The position numbers and the translations under genes are program-made. Shown piece after piece: positions 22,707 through 32,263 of a stretch of 64,000 nucleotides of DNA. Each line of letters starts with the position of its first letter. Position 1 is the stretch's first letter. The DNA is from Colocasia esculenta (Eukaryota > Streptophyta > Magnoliopsida > Alismatales > Araceae): contig CM024758.1 in the NCBI GenBank assembly GCA_014218235.1, positions 99,547,698-99,611,697 of the forward strand, read 5' to 3'. The notes beneath the pieces are model-generated. The model had not been told where the DNA came from. It saw only the letters and a program-made list of their open reading frames with translations, and did no database searches.

Positions 22707-24671
22707 ATGGCTAAGTTCTCAAGTATCATAAATAGACCTATGATAATTGAGTTTGATGACAAGGTTGATAAAATGCAGGTCTCCTCTATGAAAACAACAA
22801 GTCTGGAAAGGAAACTGAAGAAAAATGCTACATGGCTCATGGAAGCTCAAAAGGCTCTTCCCGTTCAGACAAATATGAAGAATCACATATGTCAGAGAAG
22901 TCAAGAAACTCTCAAAGGTTAGGTAAATCCAATTCAGACCCATTTGATATATCAATATCTAACTCTGATTCAAAGAATGATATATCCTATGATGAATTGA
23001 TAGAATGCTATGAGCACTTGTCCAATCAATTTAAGAGGTAAAATCTCAAAACAAGAAGCTAAAAGAAAAATTAGATAAGAATGAAATGAGACTTGATAAT
23101 GCTCAAGCATTCTATGAAGAAAATGAAAAATTGAAATGGAGGATGAAAATTGGAAATGAAGTCAGAAACTATGGAAACAAGCTTTCTAAATTGAAAAGAT
23201 CATGATCAGGTTGAATCTGAAAATTCTGAATGAAAACTGAAAATGAAAAATTGATTGATCATAATGAGAATCTCAAACTTGATAATGATCAATTGAACAA
23301 TAAATCTCCAACATGGCTCATGATCATCAATAAAAGTAAGTTCAACCAATTAGTTGAGGAAATAATCATCTTAGAAAGAAGATTGAATGCTTGTATCATG
23401 ACATACCATTAAATGATGAATGCAACAATTCTAAGAAGAAAAATGCTGACTGGGAAAATCAAATTGGTAAAAGTGAAATTGAAAGGAACAAAATGAAAAT
23501 GGTCTGGATGTCATGACAAATCAACTTCAAACTTCAGAAAAAAGAACTAATTCATTAAAAGCTGAAAAAGGAAATTGACAAGTGAACTTGAAGTGGTTGT
23601 TAAAAAAAACAAGAATCTGAAAAGAGAATTTCTGAATTGAACAAAACTGTTGAGAGTTTAAAATCTGCCTTATCTAAGTTTGTTCAATGAACACATAATT
23701 TGGATAATCTTCTTGGAATAAAAGTCAATTTTCAAAAGGAGGGTTTAGGATTTACCCCTTGAACAAAAAGGATTTTGAAAACAAAATAAAGACCTCATTT
23801 GTCAATGTTTCTAAGAACAAGAATTCTATTTCTCCTAAAGAAAAGCTTGTTAAGATTCATGTTCAGAAAAATGTTCAAAAACAAAATGATAAATTGAACA
23901 AAAATGCTGCAAATAGGAAGAATTCTGTTTCAACTGAAAACCAGAAAAAGAAAATGAAAAAGAAAACATGACTCTATAGGTCTCCACAGCTCCTCCATCA
24001 GCCCAGAAAAATCTAAGACAATCTGCAACTCCACATCATGTCAAGAGCTACCAAAGGGTACCACCTCCTCCTTTTCAGCCCAAGGATAATCAAAGGTACT
24101 CTAGAGGATCTCAGAGATTCCAAAAATACACTCATACTATGGTAAACTCCAGGTAAATACTCAACTTGTTTGCTTAATTGCAATAGACCTGGTCACCTTG
24201 CCAAATTCTGCAGGAATAAAGGTCAACACTTTCATAAATATACAAAGTCTGTCCAATGCTTTACATGTCATAAACATGGTCATATCTCTAGGGACTGTTG
24301 GCATATAAATGATCATCTTGTGCATGTTCCCAAGCCCCATGTTCATACACATGCCCATGTACATAGGAATAAAAATCATGTTCATGCTGAAATTACTCAG
24401 AAATTCCATGTACATAAGAACATGATTGCTGGACAAAAGAAGTGTTCTATTTTTCATGCTAAAAGTCCTAAAAACAAATATTTCATGAAACATATATGTA
24501 TTTAATAAGACTACAGAAGAGTATGGAACTAATGCTTCTCATAGTTCCATTAATTAAAGAAATACATCTATTCCAAAAATAAAATCATTTTGGATTCTGA
24601 AATCATTGTTAAATCCTAACAGTAATGTCATTGCAGGACCCAAGCAAGTGTGGGTCCCAAAACCAGCTTGA
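22707..24671 (+). pseudogene. E2 gag (copia), degenerate
   Basis: It opens with MAKFSSIINRPMIIEFDD and continues as a Ser/Lys/Asn-rich, coiled-coil-prone protein. The frame shifts several times (around 22830, 23040, 23200, 23410, 23970). Two zinc knuckles lie at 24165-24300: an NCNRPGHLAKFC knuckle with a small indel at its first cysteine, and a complete CFTCHKHGHISRDC. A His-rich stretch (HVHTHAHVHRNKNHVH) follows, as in E1. The frame ends QVWVPKPA with TGA at 24669-24671. It is the same protein family as E1 gag. Confidence 0.8.
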
Positions 24672-25088
24672 TCAATAAGTTGAGATGTCTTGCAGCCATA
24701 CAGTATAAATGGATTCATGATATTGGCTGTGCAAGGCAAGAAATGATTGGAGAACAAAGGTAAAATTTTTGAGACTGTGATTGAAGACTGTTCAGGTAAA
24801 GTATCCTTATCACTTCAGATTTGAACTGCTGGAATTGAAATGGATTTTTAAATTTATCTGAGCAATGAAAAATGTGTTTTGATGCTATCCCCAAATGACA
24901 ATGCCTCTTAACAATTGGAATCATATTTGTACTATCATGCTTGCTTGACTGTGTCCATGATTCTGTGTGCATATAATGTGTGAATTGCTTGCCAACTCCT
25001 TTCAGTTCATACACATGTTCGGAAGTATTTGAAAAAGCACAAAAATTTCTTGAAATTCATTAAAAAAATGACCTTTTATGTAGTGACT

Positions 25089-25185
25089 ATTTGGTATATC
25101 AAATGGTGAAATGTGGAAAGACAAGTTAGGTTTGTCTGGAAACTATCATTATGCGTGAGAAATATTCTCCACCAAGTATCAATAG
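25089..25185 (+). other. Conserved 3' hairpin segment, E2 copy
   Basis: TTTGGTATATCAAATGGTGA is followed by GACAAG (25120-25125), TTAGG, TTTGTC (25131-25136), then ACTATCATTATGCGTGAG and CTCCACCAAG. The central stem is kept with one G-U pair. Confidence 0.72.
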
Positions 25186-25663
25186 TCTTCTACTATATAA
25201 GATTATCAAGAAAAAATTCATAATCTCAAAAACTTCAATTGATCATGTTTATACGCTCTTTGTGCAAATTGCTTGACATGAACATGTGTGAATTGTCTGA
25301 ATGTTCATTTCAATACCATGCATACATTATGGGGGAGTAAGTCAAAAAGAGTTTTTGAGTGAGTTGTTTGAGGGACATTCTTTCACATCAATCTTGTCAC
25401 ATGTATCTCTTAAAGAATGAATGTGGTGCTTTCATGCTTATGGATGTCTCTTTTGTATGCAACTACTTGGCATGATTGTGCATATCATTGATTGAATTGC
25501 TTGAATGATGGGTCATCACATGCACACACTATGAGGGAGTAAGTCAAGGTGGGTTGAGTGAAATGGTGAGGGAAACCATTCATATTCTTTGTATACTCTT
25601 TCCCAAACTCTTGGTCTTCATGTCACTCAATTCAATGCCTTAAAACCTATTTTTTTCATGTAC

Positions 25664-25840
25664 CTGTCGACAGCCAAAACTCGAGTTGTCGACATATAAA
25701 CTCTTCCAGAACTGTCTTTTTGAAGTAGAACAGTAGCTGTCGACAACCCCTTCTTCAGCTATCGACAGATGGCATCTTCCAGAACTCTTGTATTTCTGTT
25801 TGACAGTAGCTGTCGACAACAACATTCTGTTGTCGACAGA
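25664..25840. repeat. Paired GTCGAC array in E2 interior
   Basis: Sites at 25666, 25688, 25739, 25761 (ATCGAC), 25812 and 25832. Steps within pairs are 22, 22, 20; pair steps are 73 and 73. Both inter-pair spacers contain TTCCAGAA (25704-25711 and 25777-25784). This array is outside the LTRs, in the 3' non-coding region. Confidence 0.88.
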
Positions 25841-26286
25841 TGCCCTTCATGTGTGAAATCTTCCCACTCATCCATCTTTCTTCATGAGTAATTATCCTTG
25901 TGCAAGGAGATAATTGGGACTAATATTCTTACAACCTTTCATACTCACATAGTATCAAAGACATTGACTTAATCACAATGATTTTGAAATAATATTTTGA
26001 GCATGAGTCTAGGTTGTATCATCTAGAACACATTGAACAAATCTAATGGTTTAACCTAACTCACTTGAATAACCCCCTGTGGATGATCATGTTTCTAAAA
26101 TGGATTGACAAGTAAGAATGTTCTTGAACTTAATGTTTTTACATTGGCCTTTGACCTAAATAACCCTTGACCTTGATTTTCACTTTTAAAAAAACAAAAA
26201 AGGGAGAAAAGTTACCTATTTCTAAACTCAAAAGTTCAAACAAAAATTATATGAAATGGGACAAAGGTAGAGCAATGATGAGCATC

Positions 26287-26440
26287 ACTGAGTAACCGGG
26301 GACATGGGCATCACAAATGTCTTGTCTTCACGTCAAAAAGTCTATTCATATCTCTGCACAAGGTATGATGGTCACTCACACTGAGTAACTGGGGTACGGA
26401 CATCCCAAATATCTACCTTCACGTCAAAAGGTGAAAGTGA
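26287..26440 (+). other. Two GTAAC...CGTCAAA modules, E2
   Basis: Copy 1 (26287-26341): CTGAGTAACCGGGG...CTTCACGTCAAAAAG. Copy 2 (26381-26440): CTGAGTAACTGGGG...CTTCACGTCAAAAGGTGAAAG. The two are tandem and lie about 730 bases before the 3' LTR. They have no reading frame in common. Confidence 0.7.
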
Positions 26441-27155
26441 TCCTATTACTACTTTTTCTCACATTAACTTGACAAAAAAATAATTCAATGCAAGAAATAG
26501 AGTGTAGCCTCCACGTTTTAATTCAAGGATGATATGTTGTTTATTGTTAATTGCTCATGTAGACATTACTTTCATGTACCAACTGAACATCACCCACCAG
26601 GAACATGTTTTCTACAACGGTTTTATTCAAAGGGTTATCTTATTTTCATATGTTTTGAACGATGTCTTCTAAATGCTACAACTTGAGATTCCCGGAGTAT
26701 TATCTCTTAACCATTGTAGAATCTTTATATGTCTTTCCATTAGGGTATATGACACTTTGCAATGGGTATATACCAGTTCTTAACCTTAGAATACTATTTG
26801 AACACTCATTCCCCATTCATTTCTGATCACCTCACAAAGGACTTTCATGACTTCTATCATCCCACTTTTCCTAGGAATGATGATGCTTAGCATGTCTAGG
26901 GTCAAATGAGGGTCATGTAGTTCTCTTTTTTTTTTCTAGTTGGGTTAGTTTGGGTTATGCTTTGTCTGTCACTTATGTCATTTCCATTTTTGCTTTTATT
27001 GTGTCATGTACTGGATTTCATTTTGAACTGTGTGTACTTTTCACTCAATTAATGAAATCATAGTTACTTGCTCAATTCTATCCATCTGTGCATGCTTTAC
27101 CTTTTTGGATGTTGTCAAAAGGGGGAGAAACATCAATTGTAATTTTGTCATCATC

Positions 27156-27167
27156 AAAAGGGGAGAA
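27156..27167 (+). other. E2 polypurine tract
   Basis: AAAAGGGGAGAA lies immediately before the TGTTGGG of the 3' LTR, fixing the plus orientation. Confidence 0.88.
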
Positions 27168-28648
27168 TGTTGGGTTACAATGTGTGATGACGTGTGCATA
27201 ATATTTTGATGATGTGTGACATAATTGATGTTGTGTAAATGCTGGAAACATGACAAATTTACGGTCAAGACATGGAAGAAATGAATAAATGAAATAATGC
27301 CTTTATTTCATCTATTATTCAGTATATCTCACTTAGAATGAATGTTAATGTAGGTGTGAATGCATTCAAGACAAGTAACCAAAGACAAGTGCAAAAAGAC
27401 CTTCAAAAGCACTTCAAGTGGTCATGTGTCGACAGGCCCAAGGCATTGTCGACAAATAGACCCATTCAGAACAAACAAGCTACTGGAAACACTTAAAATG
27501 CAGTATGTGTCGACAGCTGAAATGCACCTGTCGACAGATACAGGTTTCCTATCGACAACCAGCAAATCGCCTATCGACAGATAATGTTTTCCAGCAACAT
27601 CATGGTTCTAGAAACCAGAAGTCTGCAGTAGGTGTCGACAGCTATCAAGTGCCTGTCGACAGACGCAGAGAAAGTCAGATATGAGATTAAGATATGATTT
27701 GTATTGGGGTTTTCCTTTAAGCATGACTCTCCATACTTGGACCCCTTATATATACATCATATGAAGGTATTTTTCGCAGCAAGAAGCCACCATACCAAAA
27801 CCCTAGCAAAATCCAAAAGGAAGGCTCTCTCTCTGCTGCTTTGCTTCAACTCTCCGTCCAGCGCAAGGAAGATCCATCTCACGAGCGGAGTTGAAGTCGG
27901 TCCGTCCACGTTTCAAGCTTCTCCATCATCTGATCATCATCCATACGAAGTTTGGAGTTCTTCTGGACGACCACCACGAAGAGTTCACATCTGGATTTGT
28001 TTCTACATCTCAGAACTCTTCTTCTTTCACTTTTCACTACTCTGTGTGTGTGGTAGTGGTTCGAGCGTCCCTTGTGTTTGATCCACGTGTATGGTTGTTC
28101 TGAGTGCGTGTTTGCCTCAGAAAACATGCGTGTGTGTGATTGTAGGCTGAACTCGCTTATAAGCAGTTTCTGTGTGTGTGTGGTGTGTTGATCAGATCAA
28201 GGCTAGAGCATTTGATCTATTGTGGACTTGATCTAGCGTGTGTGTGGGTGGTTGAGTCATCGTGCTCAAGTGTGGGTGTTTTGTACTCATCTTTGAGTAG
28301 TGTGTCCTCACTGTGTGAGGGGTGGATGTAGGAGTCACGTGGTGTGATTTCCGAACCACCTAAAAATCTGTGCAATGTTTGATATTGTCTCATCGTTAGA
28401 TGCATGCATAGGGGTTCGATTAAACTCTTAACATTCACACACTAGTTCACATAATCTGATTGTTCAATTGTCTCACACACTTTGTACACTGAATCAGATC
28501 AGATCACTGGGGTTTTAATTGAGTACATTCATTATTTCGAAGTAAATTTTAAATTGCTTAAGTTTTCGCTGAAAATCTATTCAACCCCCCCCCCCACCCC
28601 CCCCCCCCCCCTTCTAGCTTTGCCATCACCGAATATCCGATCTTAACA
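27168..28648 (+). repeat. E2 3' LTR
   Basis: A complete LTR of 1481 bp, TGTTGGGTTAC to CGATCTTAACA. It ends with a C tract of about 25 bases interrupted once by A (about 28585-28611), the complement of the G tract in E1. A part at 28290-28400 matches E1's LTR words in reverse (GTGTGAGGGGTGGA, CCGAACCACCTAAAAATC), linking the two elements as relatives. Confidence 0.92.
27426..27662. repeat. Paired GTCGAC array in E2 3' LTR
   Basis: Sites at 27428, 27448, 27509, 27530, 27551 (ATCGAC), 27573 (ATCGAC), 27633 and 27655. Steps within pairs are 20, 21, 22, 22; pair steps are 81, 42, 82. Most sites extend to CTGTCGACAG rather than E1's GTGTCGACAC. TTCTAGAA lies at 27606-27613. Confidence 0.9.
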
Positions 28649-28653
28649 AGATC

Positions 28654-29393
28654 AGCATGAAAAAAATCATTTCAATGATCAACTGAATCTGAAGCATGTT
28701 GTCAGATCTAATTTTCATCAGAAAACCAATAAAAAGTTCATAACTCGTAAATTCATGTCATACAAAATTTGTAGAAAGTTTGGACATTCTGATTCAAATT
28801 GCAGATACAACGTGAATGCACATAGAATAAAACAAGTTTGGATTCCTAAGTATATTGCCTGTGAATTGAAAAATCTGATGGGACCCAAAGTAATTTGGAT
28901 ACCAAAATCTTCTTTCTAAATTCCATTGCAGGAATGCCTTACAGCCCACAAGAAGGACAAATGGTATCTCAACAGTGGCTGTTCAAGGCATATGACAGGC
29001 GACAAAGAAAAATTCTTTACATTGGTTGAGAAGGATGGAGGTCAGGTAATCTTTGGAGGTAAAAACAAAGGTCAAAAATTGGCACAGGAAATGTTGGTAA
29101 GAATCCTTCAAACTCCATTGAAAATGTCTTACTTGTTAAAAATCTTGATCACAACTTGCTCAGTATCAGTCAATTGTGTGATAAGGGACTGAAAGTAATC
29201 TTTGATTCTGATGCATGTGAAATCATTAATAAAGAAATTGAAAAAATCAATTTTTTTGGAAATTGAAAAAATCAAATTTTTTGGTCAAAGGATAAATAAT
29301 GTCTATCTAGTTGATTTGAATGAGCAGCAAAATGAAAATTTATGTTTGGTTGCAAATCAGTATGATCTCTTTCATTGTGGTATCATAGGCTAG
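28654..29393 (+). pseudogene. C1 Gag end and aspartic protease
   Basis: Continues C1's polyprotein after E2. A single zinc knuckle reads YKICRKFGHSDSNC near 28760-28800, with the first cysteine apparently changed to Tyr. The protease start at 28926-29192 is KDKWYLNSGCSRHMTGDKEK. The catalytic Asp of WYLDSGCS is changed to Asn, so the protease should be dead. Frameshifts follow. A GAG-pre-integrase stretch (DLFHCGIIG for DLWHRRLGH) ends in a stop near 29390. Confidence 0.82.
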
Positions 29394-30328
29394 GTCATGC
29401 AAGTGAAAATGTTTTGATGAAACTGATTAGATTTAATCTTGTTAATGGCTCCCAAAAATAAAGAAAAATAAAAATGCAAGTGTCTGTGCATGTGCTCAAG
29501 GAAAACAAATTAGAAAGTCATTCAATCTGTTGCACCCTTAATAACCTCAAAACTTTTGATTGTTGTGCATATGGATCTTTTTGGTCCTACTTGGACACTC
29601 AGTCTTAGTGGCCATCGTTTTGGGTTTGTAAATTGTTGATGTTCTTCTCTCGATTTTCTTGGGTGTTCTTCCTGTCTCACAAAGTAATACTTTGAGAACT
29701 TTCAGAATTTCTTCAATAAGATTGAGTAGGGAAACCAAATAAAATCCTCTCTATACCCTCACGAATGACTCTGGAAGCATGGAGACAACAATTTATTTTT
29801 GATTTTTGTAGGAGCAAGGGGATCGAACACAAGTTTGCATCACCAAGAACTCCTAAACAAAATGGAGTAGTTGAAAGGAAAAATAGAACATTGGTTGAAA
29901 TGGCTCGCACTTTGCTAGTTGAAAGTCAACTACCAAGAAGTTTTTGGGCAGAAGCCATAAATACTTCATGTTACATCATCAATAGAGTAATGGTAAGACT
30001 AGTCCTAAAGAAAATCTCTTATAAGATTCTGAAAGGTAAAAAACCTCACATCGCTTACTTTAGAGCTTTTGGATGTGAAGTCTTCATTCACAACAATGAT
30101 AAACAAGATTTAGATAAATTTGAAAAGAAAAGTGATGCATGCATCTTTCTAGGATATTCTAAACATTCAAGGTCATATAGACTCTTCAATAATGAATCAA
30201 GGACTGTGGAAGAAACTCCACATGTCGTCTTTGATGAACATTATGAAAATACTGATGACTCTAATTCTTGCAGAAACCAAGAAGATGATGCAGACATCCT
30301 TGTGAAGGAATCAGATCAGTCATTCTAA
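29394..30328 (+). pseudogene. C1 integrase
   Basis: Copia integrase. The first catalytic Asp is visible in another frame as MDLFGPTWT near 29570. The second (usually SDHGxEF) is degraded to NDSGSME near 29765. From 29765 the frame is open: GIEHKFASPRTPKQNGVVER with the catalytic Glu in VVERKNR, then FRAFGCEVFIHN and ACIFLGYS, typical copia landmarks. The frame stops at 30326-30328. At least three frameshifts precede 29765. Confidence 0.85.
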
Positions 30329-30355
30329 ACAGAAGAAGTACTTGAAAATGAAGGT

Positions 30356-30424
30356 GTGTCGACACATCACATCAACAGGTCGACACCAGGCTAGGTCAAC
30401 AGATAGAGTTAGCATATTGACAGG
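30356..30424. repeat. Paired GTCGAC array inside the C1 pol region
   Basis: Sites at 30358, 30379, 30395 (GTCAAC) and 30416 (ATTGAC). Both within-pair steps are 21 bp and the pair step is 37, half of 74. It lies between integrase and RT, in sequence that would be coding in an intact element. Confidence 0.75.
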
Positions 30425-30599
30425 AATCAATGTTAGGTACTTTAACGATCAACCTCTTGAAAATGTCGTAGGAAATGTGAATGACAAAGTTCAAACTGTA
30501 TCACATTTTAGAAATATCATTGAACAAGATCAAATGGCCTTCATATCTCAAGTGGACCTAAGAACATTGAAGCCTTAAAAGATAATTCTTGGGTAGAGG

Positions 30600-32040
30600 C
30601 AATGCATAAGAATTAAATTAATTTCAGAAAAACAATGTTTGGAGCCTAGTCCCTAAAACCCCAGAAAATTCAATAATTAGAACTATGTGGGTTTTCAGAA
30701 ATAAATTAAATGAAGAAGGAAAAGTTGTTAGGAATAAAGCTCGTTTGGTAGCAAAAGGATACAATCAAGAATTTTGGGTAGATTTTGAAGAATCCTTTGC
30801 ACCAGTGGCTAGGCTAGAGGCTGTGAGAATTTTGCTTACATACGCTTGTTCCAAAAATTTAAACTGTTTCAAATGGATGTAAAAACTACTTTATGAATGG
30901 ATATATTAAAGAAGAAGTTTTTGTTGCACAACCACCAGGTTTTGAAATTCTTGATAAACCTAACCATGTATACAAATTGCACAAAACACTTTATGGTTTG
31001 AAACAGGCACCAAGGGCATGGTATGATAGACTGAGCAACTTCCTGGTGAGTAAAAACTATTCCAGACGTAAGGTGGATCAAACTCTTTTTACAAAATGTG
31101 TCCACGATCATATCATTGTTGTTCAAGTATATGTGGATGACATAATCTTTAGCTCCACTAATCCTTCACTGTGTGAAGAATTTTCTAAACATATGCACAG
31201 TGAACTTGAAATGAGTCTTATGGGAGAATTGTAATTTTTCCTTGGCCTACAGGTTAAACAATTTGAAGATGGATTTTTCATTAATCAAGAAAAATATGTC
31301 AAAGAATTACTGAAAATATTTCAGTTTGAGCAAGCCAAGCCAGTATCTACATCATTGAGTATAAGCATAAAAATAGAAAGTGATGAGAAGGTAAATTGGT
31401 AGATGCAAACAATAGAGAGGTATGATGGGCTCTCTCCTATATCTTACTGTAAGTAGACTTGATATACAATTTAGTGTGTGTCTTTGTGCTAGATTTCATT
31501 CTAGTCCTAGAGAAAGCCATTTACTTGCAGTTAAAAGAATTTTTAGATATCTCTCTGGTTCATGTTATTTGGGTTTATGGTATCCAGCTGGTTGTAACAT
31601 TGATTTGATTTCTTACTCAGATGCTGACTACGATGGATGTAAACTTGATAGGAAAAGTACTAGTGGTTTTTTTCAATTCCTAGGAGGTTGCATGGTATCG
31701 CGAGTATCCAAGAAGTAACACTCAGTTGCACTTTCCACTGCAAAAGCAGAATATGTTATCACAGGGAGCTGTGCAACTCAAGTGTTAATTGTGGATCAAA
31801 AGTCAGTTGTTTGATTATAACATTGACATTGGATGCACACCTATCCTATGTCACAACACAAGTTCTATCAATCTTTCTAAAAACCCATTCACATTCATAA
31901 ACTAAACAAACACATTGAAATAGACATCATTTTCTAAGAGATGAGGTTGCATACAAAAACATTGAATTAAAATTCATTCCAATAGAAATCAGTGGCTGAT
32001 ATTTTTACAAACCTTTGGCAGAGGACAGATTCACATCCTA
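30600..32040 (+). pseudogene. C1 reverse transcriptase and RNase H
   Basis: RT opens with TMWVFRNKLNEEGKVVRNKA and RLVAKGYNQ, continues FAPVARLEAVRILLTYA, is interrupted near 30880, then resumes with PPGFE and LYGLKQAPRAWYDRL. The catalytic box is VQVYVDDIIFSS with both aspartates. A stop follows LMGEL at 31232. RNase H is open at 31422-31718 (GSLLYLTVSRLDIQF, DADYDGCKLDRKSTSG). The ALSTAEAEY motif follows after a frameshift as ALSTAKAEYV. The C-terminal VADIFT region near 32000 is recognisable. Confidence 0.88.
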
Positions 32041-32111
32041 AAGAAGAGAGCTTGGCATTTACAAAATGCATTGAACTTTCCTTGGAAACTGGAAATATTT
32101 GACCTCTTATG

Positions 32112-32215
32112 CAATGACTATATGGTATATCAAATGGTGACATGTGGAAGGACAAGTCAAGCTTGTCTGGAAACTATCATTATGTGTAAGAAAATCCTCT
32201 GCCAAGTACCAATAG
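32112..32215 (+). other. Conserved 3' hairpin segment, C1 copy
   Basis: About 70 nt after the last RNase H coding words: GGTATATCAAATGGTGACATGTGG, then GACAAG (32151-32156), TCAAG and CTTGTC (32162-32167), then ACTATCATTATGTG and CTGCCAAG. The central stem is perfect. E3 inserted 49 bases further on. Confidence 0.72.
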
Positions 32216-32263
32216 TCCCTCTTGTAGAAAGGTCATCAAATCATAATAATTGAGATTGATAAC

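Larger units (their letters stand above)
24672..27155 (+). other. E2 protease-start remnant and 3' non-coding region
   Basis: WIHDIGCARQEMIGE at about 24711-24756 matches the start of copia protease (WYLDSGCSRHMTG) and then stops. The rest, 2.4 kb, has no supported gene. It contains the conserved hairpin segment (25089-25185), GGGGGAGTAAGTC and GAGGGAGTAAGTC purine blocks (about 25330 and 25530), a six-site GTCGAC array (25664-25840) and two GTAAC/CGTCAAA modules (26287-26440). Confidence 0.75.
21492..28648 (+). mobile_element. E2: gag-only SIRE/Maximus-type copia element, 7157 bp
   Basis: It starts TGTTGGG, ends GATCTTAACA and is flanked by AGATC at 21487-21491 and 28649-28653. A polypurine tract precedes the right LTR. 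The interior has a degenerate gag ending in WVPKPA and a stop, followed at once by a protease-start remnant and 3' non-coding DNA. No integrase, RT or RNase H is present. The junction is base-for-base comparable with E1's, so E1 and E2 are copies of one pol-less family. The 5' LTR is shorter than the 3' LTR and no PBS is seen. Confidence 0.92.
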
